64,000 nucleotides of DNA from Paracoccus jeotgali. Its GTDB lineage: Bacteria > Pseudomonadota > Alphaproteobacteria > Rhodobacterales > Rhodobacteraceae. The notes beneath the pieces were generated by a model, which did no database searches, had not been told where the DNA came from, and saw only the letters and a list, made by a program, of their open reading frames with translations. The position numbers and the translations under genes were made by a program. The stretch's first letter is position 1. Every line of letters starts with the position of its first letter. Below are positions 46,413-56,753 of this stretch, in pieces. The stretch is from positions 2,522,501-2,586,500 of the forward strand of contig NZ_CP025583.1 of the NCBI RefSeq assembly GCF_002865605.1. The letters are read 5' to 3'.

Positions 46413-48593
46413 ATGAACCCGAAAGCGATCTTGCAGAAACTGGCGGCCAAGCGACGTGAGCGCGCCCAGATCGGCCAGATCGCGCCGCTGATCGACCGCG
46501 ACTATTACCTGACCCAGAACCCCGATGTCGCGGCGGCGGGAATCGACCCGGTGCTGCATTACCTGCGCGAGGGCTGGCGCGAGGGCCGCGACCCCGCGCC
46601 CGAATTCTCGACCGCCGCCTATCTCGCCGCCCATCCCGAGGCCGAGGCGCAGAACCTCAACCCGCTGCTGCACAAGCTGGCGCAGGCGGCGGCGCTGCCC
46701 GCCTATGAACCCACGGCAGACGAGATCGCCCTGGCGCGGGACGCCTTTGACGCCGATTTCTATCTTGCGCAGAACCCCGACATCGCCCGCGCCGGGCTGG
46801 ACCCGTTGCTGCATTACCTGCGCACCGGCTGGCGCGAGGGCAGCGACCCGCATCCGGATTTCTCGACCGACGGCTATCTGTCGATCAACCGCGACGTCGC
46901 GCAGGGCGGCCAGCATCCGCTGCTGCATTACCTGCAATATGGCCGGGCCGAGGGGCGGCTGCTGCCCACCCCGCTTGAACACCGCGCCGGGACCATGCCC
47001 GGCATCGCCGCCATCCGCGAGGAATTCGACGCTGCGTTCTACCTGAGCCAGTATCCCGATGTGCGCGAGTCAGGCGCCGATCCGGTCGAGCATTACTGGC
47101 TGACCGGCTGGCGCGAGGGGCGCGATCCCACGCCCGAATTCTCGACCCGGCATTATCTGGAGAGCAACCCCGACCTGCTGACCGCGGCGCTGCCGATGAA
47201 CCCGTTCTGGCATTATCTGGTCAGCGGCCGGGCCGAGGGCCGCGCCCCCCGCCATCCCGGCGGCGAGAGGGTCGAGCGGCTGCGCCACATGCTGCCGCTT
47301 GAAGACGAGATCGCCGCCCGCCCGGCCAAGCCCGCCCCCGACGCGCTGCTGAGCGGGGCCGAGATCGCGGCGCTGATCCTGAAACCCGGCGCGGCCCCGG
47401 ATCGGCTGATCTTTGCGCTTGGTCATGACAACTACCTGCGCGTCAGCGGCGGCGTGCAGTTCTGCATCCACCGCGAGCAGCAGGTCGCCAACGATCAGGG
47501 CGCGGCCTATCTGAACCTGCACCCGTGGCGCCCGCTGCCCCGGCTGGCGCATGATCCCGATCCGCTGATGGGTCTGGTGCTGAACGGGGCCGAGATCGGC
47601 GTCGCCCCGGTTTCGGCCGTGGTCATGGCGGCGCGGCTGATCGCGCCGCGTCTGGATGATCTGCGCGTGGTGATCCACCAGCTTCTGGGGCATCTGCCGG
47701 AGCAGGTGACACGGCTGATCGCCGCCACCGGGCGGGGCGAGGCGTGGCTGTGGCTGCACGACTACATCACGCTCTGCCCCAGCCCGGCGCTGCTGCGCAA
47801 CGGCGTCAGCTTTTGCGGCGCGCCGCCCGTCACCTCGACCGAGTGCGGCCTGTGCCGCTTTGGTGCCGAGCGGATCAGCCATCTGGACCGCATCCGGGCG
47901 CTGTTTCAGGCGGCGCGCATCCATGTCGTCGCCCCCTCGCAGGTGGCGCTGGATCTGTGGCGGCGGGCGGGCGATCTGCCTGCGGCCTCGGAAACCGTGC
48001 TGCCGCACGCGACACTGGCCGGCCCCGATCCGGTGGACGCGCCCGAGGACGCGGGCGACCCCCACCCGATCACTCTGGGGTTTGCAGGCATCCCGCTGCC
48101 GCACAAGGGCTGGCCGCTGTTCGAAAACCTGCTGATCCGCCATCGCCGCGACCCGCGCTTTCGCTTCGTCTATTTCGGCGTCGGCGAGCCGTCCCTGTTC
48201 GCGGCCGAGCGCGTGCCGGTCCATGTCACCGCCGACGCGCCCGATGCCATGATCGACGCCATCGCTGCGTCGGGTTGCGACCTGATCCTGCATTGGGCCA
48301 GCTGTCACGAGACGTTCTCGCTGTCGACATACGAGGCCATGGTCGGCGGCGCCTTCGTCGTCACCAATGCCGGTTCGGGCAATGTCGCCGCGGTCGTCCG
48401 CCGGACCGGACGCGGTGTCGTGCTGGCGGATCAGGACGATCTGACAGCCTTCCTGAATGACGGCCGCGCCGCGCGACTGGCCGCCGCCAGCCGGGCGAGC
48501 CGCGCCGCCGGTCTGCCGCAGCGCCGGATGGGGGCGATGATCCATGACCTGTGGCAGCGCGCCGACCCTGCCGCCCGCGAGGCCCGCAGATGA
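46413..48593 (+). CDS. Glycosyltransferase (GT4-like) with N-terminal NPDV/HYL tandem repeats
   Basis: 726 residues. Residues 31-280 hold three copies of a ~75-residue unit whose core is YLxxNPDVxxAGxDPLxHYLxxGWREGRDP followed by a half copy (FSTxxYL...). Residues ~330-715 are a GT-B glycosyltransferase: FALGHDNYLRVSGGVQF, HDYITLCPSPALL, a Cys-rich stretch (FCGAPP...ECGLC), and in the nucleotide-sugar half ITLGFAGIPLPHKGW and HETFSLSTYEAMVGGAFVV, an EX7E-like motif. It probably transfers a sugar in surface or exopolysaccharide synthesis. It overlaps the next gene by 4 nt (ATGA). Confidence 0.82.
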   Translation: MNPKAILQKLAAKRRERAQIGQIAPLIDRDYYLTQNPDVAAAGIDPVLHYLREGWREGRDPAPEFSTAAYLAAHPEAEAQNLNPLLHKLAQAAALPAYEPTADEIALARDAFDADFYLAQNPDIARAGLDPLLHYLRTGWREGSDPHPDFSTDGYLSINRDVAQGGQHPLLHYLQYGRAEGRLLPTPLEHRAGTMPGIAAIREEFDAAFYLSQYPDVRESGADPVEHYWLTGWREGRDPTPEFSTRHYLESNPDLLTAALPMNPFWHYLVSGRAEGRAPRHPGGERVERLRHMLPLEDEIAARPAKPAPDALLSGAEIAALILKPGAAPDRLIFALGHDNYLRVSGGVQFCIHREQQVANDQGAAYLNLHPWRPLPRLAHDPDPLMGLVLNGAEIGVAPVSAVVMAARLIAPRLDDLRVVIHQLLGHLPEQVTRLIAATGRGEAWLWLHDYITLCPSPALLRNGVSFCGAPPVTSTECGLCRFGAERISHLDRIRALFQAARIHVVAPSQVALDLWRRAGDLPAASETVLPHATLAGPDPVDAPEDAGDPHPITLGFAGIPLPHKGWPLFENLLIRHRRDPRFRFVYFGVGEPSLFAAERVPVHVTADAPDAMIDAIAASGCDLILHWASCHETFSLSTYEAMVGGAFVVTNAGSGNVAAVVRRTGRGVVLADQDDLTAFLNDGRAARLAAASRASRAAGLPQRRMGAMIHDLWQRADPAAREARR
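46503..47252 (+). repeat. Tandem NPDV/HYL protein repeat region
   Basis: Codes for residues ~31-280 of the preceding glycosyltransferase: three ~75-residue units (31-90, 117-184, 209-279), each made of two related halves beginning with a Tyr-Leu pair and ending in a His-Tyr-Leu helix. Confidence 0.8.
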
Positions 48594-49666
48594 GCATCCA
48601 CGCCTTCACAAGCTGCTCTTACAGCTATCTCAACCGCGCCCGCGTGCTGGCGAAAACGCTGAAACAGCAGCATCCGGACTGGGTGTTGTGGCTGGTGATG
48701 ACCGACAAGCCGCCGCCCGGCTTCGACCCTGACCCCAAGGCCTTCGGCTTCGACGCCATGCTGACCGCCGAGGATCTGTTCGGCGACGAGACCGAAAGCT
48801 GGCTGTTCGGCCACGACATTGTCGAGGCCTGCACCGCCGTCAAGGGCCGCGCCTGCGTGCATCTGCTGGATCAGCCCGGCTGCGAAAAGCTGTTCTATTT
48901 CGACCCCGACATCGCCGTGCTGAACCCGATGGACGAGGTGGTGGCGCTGCTGGACGACCACGCGATCGTGCTGACCCCGCATCAGGTCGAGGCCGAGCCC
49001 GCCTCGCGCCCCCTCGCCATCCGCGACAACGAGATCGAGTCGCTGCAATACGGCGTCTTCAACCTGGGCTTCATCGCGCTTGCCAATGATGCCGAGGGCC
49101 GCCGCTTTGCCGCCTGGTGGGACGACCGGCTGCATGACTGGTGCCATGACGACCTGCAACTGGGCATCTTCGTGGACCAGAAATGGTGCAATCTGGTGCC
49201 ATGCTTCTTCGACCGGGTGAAGGTGCTGCGCGATCCGGGCTATAACGTGGCAAGCTGGAACCTCAGCCAGCGGCGCATGTCCTATGACGATCAGGGCCGG
49301 GCGCTGATCAATGGCCGGTCGCTGCGCTTCTATCACTTCACCAAGCTGGGCGCGGTGGGCGACATGATGACTCAGCGCTATGCCGGCGACAATATCGAGA
49401 TCTACGAGCTGTGGTGGTGGTATCGCCATCAGGTCGCCGCCGCCACCAGCGACCGCATCCCGCCCGGCTGGTGGCATTACGGCCATTTCGACAATGGCGA
49501 GACGATCCCGAAATCCGCCCGCATCCTCTATCGCCGCGACAAGCAGCTGCAGGCCGACTATCCCCGGCCGCTGACCACCGGCGCGGGCAGCTTTCACGAC
49601 TGGCTGCGGCGCGAGACGACGCTTTTGTCCGAAACCCCCGACCCAGGCCGCTTTGCGCCGGTCTGA
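48590..49666 (+). CDS. Putative glycosyltransferase (GT-A, GT8-like)
   Basis: 358 residues. The start HAFTSCSYSYLNRARVLAKTL and the motif LFYFDPDIAVLNPMDE, holding an Asp-x-Asp metal site, resemble GT8/GT-A transferases that act on surface glycans; FNLGFIAL and DQKWCNLVP are also typical. The C-terminal third (WWWYRHQVAAA onwards) is unassigned. The ATG at 48590 overlaps the previous stop. No membrane segment. Confidence 0.72.
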   Translation: MSIHAFTSCSYSYLNRARVLAKTLKQQHPDWVLWLVMTDKPPPGFDPDPKAFGFDAMLTAEDLFGDETESWLFGHDIVEACTAVKGRACVHLLDQPGCEKLFYFDPDIAVLNPMDEVVALLDDHAIVLTPHQVEAEPASRPLAIRDNEIESLQYGVFNLGFIALANDAEGRRFAAWWDDRLHDWCHDDLQLGIFVDQKWCNLVPCFFDRVKVLRDPGYNVASWNLSQRRMSYDDQGRALINGRSLRFYHFTKLGAVGDMMTQRYAGDNIEIYELWWWYRHQVAAATSDRIPPGWWHYGHFDNGETIPKSARILYRRDKQLQADYPRPLTTGAGSFHDWLRRETTLLSETPDPGRFAPV

Positions 49667-49684
49667 ACCAGAACGAGGGCCGCG

Positions 49685-50494
49685 ATGAGGACCACCGATT
49701 TTCTGATCAAGGGCAATGTCCACGAAACCGGCATTGCGAGCCATTTTCAGGGCCGCACCCGATACCGCGTCGACACGCCGCTGTTCCCGACCCCGCTGAC
49801 GGTGCTGCTGTTCACCAATCGCTGCGGCTCGAACCTGTTCGGCGACTATCTGCGCGGCACCGGCCGCATCGCGGGCCTGACCGAATCGCTGAACCATCAA
49901 GAGGTCGTCCGCCGCGCCACCGCCAGCGGGATCGCCAACTATCCCGACTATTTCGCCAGCCAGGTCAACGAGGCGCTGCAGGACGGGCCGACCCATTACG
50001 GCGTCAAGGCCAGCGCCGGGCAATTGGCCATGCTGCAGCGCTGGAACATCACCGGCATGTTCAACGGCTTGGTGGTGCTGCGGGTGGTGCGCGAGAACCT
50101 GCTGGCGCAGGCGGTGTCGATGCTGATCGCCAGCCAGACCGGGAAATGGGCCAGCTTCGTCACCGGCGCGGACAAGGCGCCGCCGGAATATGATTTCGAC
50201 GGGATCGTGAAGTGGCTGAACCGCTTCAATCAGGAAAACGGCGCCGGGCAGTTGCTGACCGCGTCCCTCGGCGTGCCGCATCTGACCGTCACCTACGAGG
50301 TGTTTCGCGATGACCCGCTGCCCTGGGTGCAGTCGGCGCTGCGCCTGCTGGGTCAGGATGTGGATGGGGTGACAGTGGCGCCGCCCTCGCTCAGCAAGCA
50401 GGCCGACGCCACCAACCACGCCTTCCGCGAGCGGTTCCGCGCCGATCTGGTCGAGCGGATGCGAGGCGGCGGGCCGGAACTGGGCCTGATCTGA
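49685..50494 (+). CDS. Stf0-like sulfotransferase, divergent P-loop
   Basis: 269 residues. The segment LLFTNRCGSNLFGDYL near 40-55 corresponds to the FTPRSGSTWL PAPS-binding loop of Stf0 sulfotransferases, with Arg-Cys-Gly-Ser-Asn in place of Arg-Ser-Gly-Ser-Thr. Later RVVRENLLAQAVSM matches the 3'-phosphate-binding Arg region, and SKQADATNHAFRERFRADL matches the C-terminal element of the neighbouring Stf0 gene. It starts 18 nt after the GT8-like gene and would sulfate a glycan. The altered loop makes activity less certain. Confidence 0.7.
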   Translation: MRTTDFLIKGNVHETGIASHFQGRTRYRVDTPLFPTPLTVLLFTNRCGSNLFGDYLRGTGRIAGLTESLNHQEVVRRATASGIANYPDYFASQVNEALQDGPTHYGVKASAGQLAMLQRWNITGMFNGLVVLRVVRENLLAQAVSMLIASQTGKWASFVTGADKAPPEYDFDGIVKWLNRFNQENGAGQLLTASLGVPHLTVTYEVFRDDPLPWVQSALRLLGQDVDGVTVAPPSLSKQADATNHAFRERFRADLVERMRGGGPELGLI

Positions 50495-50496
50495 CG

Positions 50497-51306
50497 CTAG
50501 GGATGCAGCGCCAGCAGCGCCGCGCGGTCCTGATCGACGCGGCGCAGCAACTCGGCCTGTTCGGCGCGGAACCGCTCGGCAAAGGCCTGGTTCTTGTCGG
50601 TGCCGATCTTGCGGTGGCGCGAGGACAGCTTGACCGTCTGCGGCAGCGTCACGCCCAGGTTTGCGGCGAAATCGCGGGTTGCCGTCTCTGCCCCGTCGCG
50701 GGTGATCTGCTCATAGGACAGCCGCACGGGTCGCAGCGCGTGGGCGGCGATAATCGCCTCGATTCCGGCCTCGGCCTCGCGAATGCGGTTGACCCACCAG
50801 GCGATCTGCTCGGCATCATATTCATGCGCGGCGTCGCTTTCGGCAATCGTCGCGTCGTCGCTGATCGCGGAATGGCTGACGCTGGTGCGGACCATCTTGT
50901 GCATCGAGATCGCCTGCGCGACGATATCGCGCCGGATCAGAAAAAAGAACGCCGCCGCCGGAAACCGCTGCAGGAACGCCTCGGGGCTGCCGAACAGGCG
51001 GGTCATCTGGTGATAGGTGATCTCGGCCCCGAAGACATCCCCCTTGGCCTGCGAGCGGGTGACGGCGGTGACGAACTGGTCCAGATCGCGCGCCCCGCAA
51101 TGGCGGCTGGCGATCAGGATATGTTCGGGGTTGAACCACTCTTTCGGGATGCCCATCGCGCCGGTCTGGGTCAGCAGGCTGTTCAGCCATGTGCTGCCGC
51201 TGCGCGGGGTGAACAGGATGAAATAGGTTTTCGCCGGGGCGGGGCGGCTGGACCAGTGGTGATAGGTGCTCTGGTCGGCCTCGGGGTCGAAAAACTGGGG
51301 CGGCAT
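50497..51306 (-). CDS. Stf0-family sulfotransferase
   Basis: 269 residues with YFILFTPRSGSTWLNSLL (PAPS loop, about 28-45), FFLIRRDIVAQAISMHKMVRTS (quoted in part) and the C-terminal GTDKNQAFAERFRAEQ. This is the family of trehalose and glycolipid sulfotransferases; the acceptor here is unknown. It ends 2 nt from the end of the convergent Stf0-like gene, and the two are the same length, suggesting an old inverted duplication. Confidence 0.82.
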   Translation of the reverse strand: MPPQFFDPEADQSTYHHWSSRPAPAKTYFILFTPRSGSTWLNSLLTQTGAMGIPKEWFNPEHILIASRHCGARDLDQFVTAVTRSQAKGDVFGAEITYHQMTRLFGSPEAFLQRFPAAAFFFLIRRDIVAQAISMHKMVRTSVSHSAISDDATIAESDAAHEYDAEQIAWWVNRIREAEAGIEAIIAAHALRPVRLSYEQITRDGAETATRDFAANLGVTLPQTVKLSSRHRKIGTDKNQAFAERFRAEQAELLRRVDQDRAALLALHP

Positions 51307-51399
51307 AGTTCATCCTTGGCGGGGTCGCTGCCCGTCTTTAGCCGAAGCGAAGCGGAGCCGCACTAGGCCCGGCCGATTTTCTTGTCCCGAATCCGCGTG

Positions 51400-53919
51400 C
51401 TAGCTGGCAGTCATCGAATCGACCATGGCCTGCAGATCGCCCGGCCCCTGCGGGATCGGCAGCACGCCGCCCTGCCCCCGCTCGGCCGCATGGCTGGCCA
51501 CGCTGTCGCCCTGCGCCCCCAGATCGAAGGCCCAGACCGGCAGACCGGTGGCCAGACATTCATGGGTGGTAAAAGAAAACGTCTCGGGCACGATGGACGG
51601 GATCAGCCAGCAGGTGATGCCATAGCGGGACACGAGCGCCGGGATGTCGGCGGGCTTGTAATGTCCGTGCACCCGCGCCGAGGGCGCCAGCGGATAGGAC
51701 GGATCGACGCTGCCGATCACCGCCAACTGCGCCTGCCCGCTGCGTGCCAGCAGCGCGGACAGGTCGCGCAGCACCGTCGCGCCCTTGTGCAGCCCGATAT
51801 TGCCCAGCACCCCGATCACCGGCGGCGCATCCGGCGCGGGCTTGGGCAGTTCCGGCACCACATGCAGCATCCGGTGCGGCGTGACGGCGATCTTGGCCGC
51901 ATGGTCGGGATAGGCCGCGGCGACGATGCCGGCGCCGTTATCGGAAAACACCTCCAGCCGATCCGCGCGCGCCATCAGCCGCCCCCACGCCGCGCGCCAT
52001 TGCGCCAGCGTCACGCGCTGGCCGTCCGGCGTCACCAGCTCATGCGCGGGGTCGGTGTTGGTTTCGGCCTCGGGCACGCCGCGATAGACCTCGTCACTGT
52101 CCAGCAGCGTGTAAGAGGGGCTGAGCGGGAAGTAGTCGTGAAACAGCACCTCGAGCCGGTCGCCCGACCCCTGACACAGCGCCAGCAGGATGTCCGGCAG
52201 CGACATCGGATCGCGGTCGCCGACGCCGCAGGAATAGATCACCGTCTTCTCCGGCACGAGGTTCAGCAGATGCAGCATCAGCTCGGTGTCGTCCGTCTCG
52301 GCGCGGGTGACGCCGATGGGGGTCGCAAGCTCGATCTGCCAGCGCGACAGCCCGCCGACGCGCAGCATGACCGGCGTATCCCCCGCCTTCAGGTCCAGCC
52401 GCGCCCGGCGCGCCGCGTCATGTTCGGCCCCGCCGCCCATGTCATGGACCAGATAGACCCGCACCCGCCCGCCTTTTCCCCGTGCATCCGGCCCGCGCGT
52501 CGCCGCCCAGGCCAGACCCCAGGCCAGCCGCGAGGCCAGCAGCGGGTCGTTGCGGATAAAGCTTTGCACCTGCGCGTCGAATTGCGGGTAGCGGGTCGAG
52601 ATCACGACGCTGTTCTGCCGCATCAACTGCTGCTTGGCCTCGGACCCGAACGAGACGCCGCCGCGATGTTCCACGAACAGCCCGCCCAGCCCCAGATTGC
52701 GCCCACCGCGCAGCCGCGCCCGCTGGCACCAGTCGACCTCTTCGCCATAGCCCTTGCCGAAGCTGGTGTCGAATTCCGGCAGGGCGCGCAGATATTCGAC
52801 GTTCATCGCCATGCAGAAGCCGACGCCCGTCGGCGCCTCGGCGCGCTGCCCGGCGCCCAGCCGGTCGGCCAGCAGCGCGTCCATCGCGTCCAACTGACCC
52901 GGCGCCAGATCGCTGCGCTTGGTGATGACCGGCGCGTTGAAGATCTCGGCATCGTTCGACATCGGCGTGACGCTGGCGACATCGGCGGAATGGCGGATCG
53001 GCGCCAGCAGACGGCTAGCCCAGCCCTGCGGGACCAGCGCGTCGGCGTTCAGCAGCACGACATGGCCGCCATCCACCAGCGCGGTCTGGAAGCCGCGATT
53101 GACCGACTGGATGAAGCCCAGATTGCTGTCATTCTCGAGCAGCGTGACCCGGCTTTCGTCCTGCTGGCCCACCCAGTCGCGCAGCCACGGCCGGACGCGG
53201 GGATCGGGTGAGGCATCCTCGATCAGGATCAGGTGAAAGGGCAGGTCAGTGTGGCGCAGCACCCGGCCCAGAACCTCGGGCAGCAGGTCAAAGCCGTCAT
53301 AGATAGGGACGATGATGCTGATCCGCCCGCCGGGCAGCCCCGGCAGCGGCCGGTCGTCGTCGGGCGCAAAGGCCTGCGCGTCGATGCGGACCGGGCGGGA
53401 CTGGTCGTTCAGGCCGAGTGCGGCCTTGATCCTGACCGCACTGGCCGCGTCGCGGCGGCGCAGCCAGGCGAGCGCGGCGGGCGAGGCGCGGATCACGTCG
53501 CGGGCAAAGGGCGGGATCTGACGCAGCCGCATCAGCGCCAGCTCGCGCCGGCGGATGGCGGCGATGGGATAGACCAGCGTCTCTGCCCCGCGCCGGATCC
53601 ACACGCTGGCCGGCCCGTCGGCGAGGGGCAGTTCCAGAATAAAGCCGGAATTGTCGCCCGCCATGTCGCCGAACATCGACCGCACGTCGCGCCGGCTGAT
53701 CGAGGGTGCGGATTCGACCTGCTGTTCGGCGCTGCCAAGGCCCACCCGCTCGGCCACGGCCCAGCCCTTGACCCGCAACCGGCCGTCCTCGACCATGATA
53801 TCGTCGACCTGCCCGATCCGTCTGCCGCTGCGGTCGAGGATCATGAAGCCGGGCTTGCGCAGCCGTCCATGCCGACGGGCATAGCGGTTGAAGACACTCA
53901 GCAGCAGTCTCGACAGCAT
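51400..53919 (-). CDS. Two-domain glycosyltransferase (GT2 + GT4-like)
   Basis: 839 residues. Residues 1-200 are an N-terminal region with a GWAVAE motif. Residues ~205-445 are a GT2 domain: GRISIIVPIYDGFDLLPEVL, LILIEDASPDP, the Asp-Ala-Asp-like VVLLNADALVP, and GYGEEVDWCQRARL. Residues ~500-835 form a GT-B type domain with VFSDNGAGIV, VIGVLGNIGLHKGA and PSIVPETFSFTTHECLATGLPV (quoted in part). Such two-headed enzymes can add two sugars or alternate during polysaccharide synthesis. Transcribed away from the sulfotransferase pair. Confidence 0.82.
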   Translation of the reverse strand: MLSRLLLSVFNRYARRHGRLRKPGFMILDRSGRRIGQVDDIMVEDGRLRVKGWAVAERVGLGSAEQQVESAPSISRRDVRSMFGDMAGDNSGFILELPLADGPASVWIRRGAETLVYPIAAIRRRELALMRLRQIPPFARDVIRASPAALAWLRRRDAASAVRIKAALGLNDQSRPVRIDAQAFAPDDDRPLPGLPGGRISIIVPIYDGFDLLPEVLGRVLRHTDLPFHLILIEDASPDPRVRPWLRDWVGQQDESRVTLLENDSNLGFIQSVNRGFQTALVDGGHVVLLNADALVPQGWASRLLAPIRHSADVASVTPMSNDAEIFNAPVITKRSDLAPGQLDAMDALLADRLGAGQRAEAPTGVGFCMAMNVEYLRALPEFDTSFGKGYGEEVDWCQRARLRGGRNLGLGGLFVEHRGGVSFGSEAKQQLMRQNSVVISTRYPQFDAQVQSFIRNDPLLASRLAWGLAWAATRGPDARGKGGRVRVYLVHDMGGGAEHDAARRARLDLKAGDTPVMLRVGGLSRWQIELATPIGVTRAETDDTELMLHLLNLVPEKTVIYSCGVGDRDPMSLPDILLALCQGSGDRLEVLFHDYFPLSPSYTLLDSDEVYRGVPEAETNTDPAHELVTPDGQRVTLAQWRAAWGRLMARADRLEVFSDNGAGIVAAAYPDHAAKIAVTPHRMLHVVPELPKPAPDAPPVIGVLGNIGLHKGATVLRDLSALLARSGQAQLAVIGSVDPSYPLAPSARVHGHYKPADIPALVSRYGITCWLIPSIVPETFSFTTHECLATGLPVWAFDLGAQGDSVASHAAERGQGGVLPIPQGPGDLQAMVDSMTAS

Positions 53920-54031
53920 GGGGTCCGCCCGTCTTCAGGAACGCCGCGTCACTTGACAGGGCGGTGGTCGTGCTATGACGAATCCGCCGCTGCGGTGCAA
54001 CCGGGGGACAGCGGGAAATCGCCTTGCCGGC

Positions 54032-55184
54032 CTATGCCGCCTGCGCCAGAACCTCGCACAGATCGGCTGGCGGCAGATCGACCGGGTTGCCCTTGAACGA
54101 GGAACTCTGCCGCGCGGCCTCCGCGACCTGCTGGTGCTGCGCTGACGGCAAGCCCTGCGCCGTCAGGCCGGGCAGGCCATTGTCCCGCGCCCAGCGGGCA
54201 AGGGCGCCGGGGGCATCGCCGCCCGCCACGCCCAGCACACCGCCCAGCAGATCGCACAGCACATCTAGCCGCCGGGCCGCCTCGCCCGTCGCGCGGCGGC
54301 GGTTCATCGCGATCACCGGCCCCAGCAGCGCGCCGCAGATCGCGCCATGAGCCGCGCCCGTCACCCCGCCGATGACGCCCGCCAGCCCATGCACCGCGCC
54401 CAGCCCGCCATTCGCCAGCGCCATCCCGCCCGACAGGCTGACCCAGGCCATGACATCGCGCGCCGCCGCGTCCTCGGCCTGCATCAGCCGTTGCAGCGAG
54501 GTCAGGCCGGGCGCGATCACCGGCCATGACAGCGCGTCTGTAAAGGGCGTCGCGCGGCACGAGACGAAGGGCTCGATCACCTGCGCCAGCGCGTCGAGGC
54601 CCGATCCCAGCGTCACCGCCGCAGGCGTCCCGTCGGTCAGCGCCGGATCGACAATGGCAAGCCGGGGCAGCATCCGCGCATCGCGCAATGAGACCTTGCG
54701 GCCGTGGTCGGGCAGGCCGATGACGGCGTTGCGGGTCGCCTCGGCCCCGGTACCGGCGGTCGTCGGCAGCGCCACGAAGGGCAGCGGATCGGCGGTCAGC
54801 GGCAGCGCGCGGCCCACCACCTCGAGATGGTCGAGCGGGTCGCCCGGCGCCGGGATCAGCGCCGCCAGCGCCTTGCCCATGTCGATTGCCGCACCCCCGC
54901 CAGCGCCGCCACCCACAGCGGGTCGGCGCGGCGCGCGGTGGCCAGCGCCTCGGTCAGCATCGGCAGCGTCGGCTCTACCGCGCAGGGCAGCGCGGTGACG
55001 CAGACGCCCTGCGCGCGCAGCGCCGTCAGCAGCCATTCGGCCCGTGACGGATCGGCGCCGTGGACGATCAGCCCGCGATCGCCAAGCGCCGCGATCAGCG
55101 CCGGCGCCTGCGCCGCCTGACCCCGCCCGAACAGGATCTGCCCCGGCAGGGCGATGGAAAACGGGCCCGCCGCCAGCATCACGC

Positions 55185-55188
<4 letters not shown>
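54032..55188 (-). CDS. Iron-containing alcohol dehydrogenase, apparent frameshift
   Basis: The N-terminal ~100 codons start with GTG at 55188 (GTGA overlap with the glpK stop) and encode a typical start ([18 protein letters not shown]). The frame breaks at the C5 run at 54894-54898; the rest, from the nucleotide-binding region [12 protein letters not shown] to the stop at 54032, is in another frame. One extra base there restores [13 protein letters not shown] and a ~385-residue protein, the family length. Later motifs: [19 protein letters not shown] (quoted in part) and the metal-site region [20 protein letters not shown] glycerol/dihydroxyacetone-type dehydrogenase is plausible next to glpK. 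Real mutation or sequencing error cannot be told apart. Confidence 0.8.
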
Positions 55189-56675
<1,487 letters not shown>

Positions 56676-56705
56676 GGCGCGGGTCCGTTCGGCAGGAAAA
56701 TCGGT

Positions 56706-56734
56706 CCGGGGCGGGCGGGTGTTGCCCGCCCCGG
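56706..56734 (-). promoter_or_regulatory. Intercistronic stem-loop after the glycerol-binding protein gene
   Basis: Perfect 11-bp stem CCGGGGCGGGC / GCCCGCCCCGG with a 7-nt loop, 20 nt after the binding-protein stop and 31 nt before glpK. No T-run. Like the hairpin at 29152-29187 it follows a binding-protein gene and probably protects that part of the mRNA or gives partial termination. Confidence 0.55.
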
Positions 56735-56753
56735 TGTCAGGATCGTGCCCGGC

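Noticed and set aside
53953..53973. TTGACA followed by TATGAC on the + strand
   Set aside because: The -35 is perfect but the spacing is only 15 nt and no plus-strand gene follows; it would point antisense into the alcohol dehydrogenase gene.
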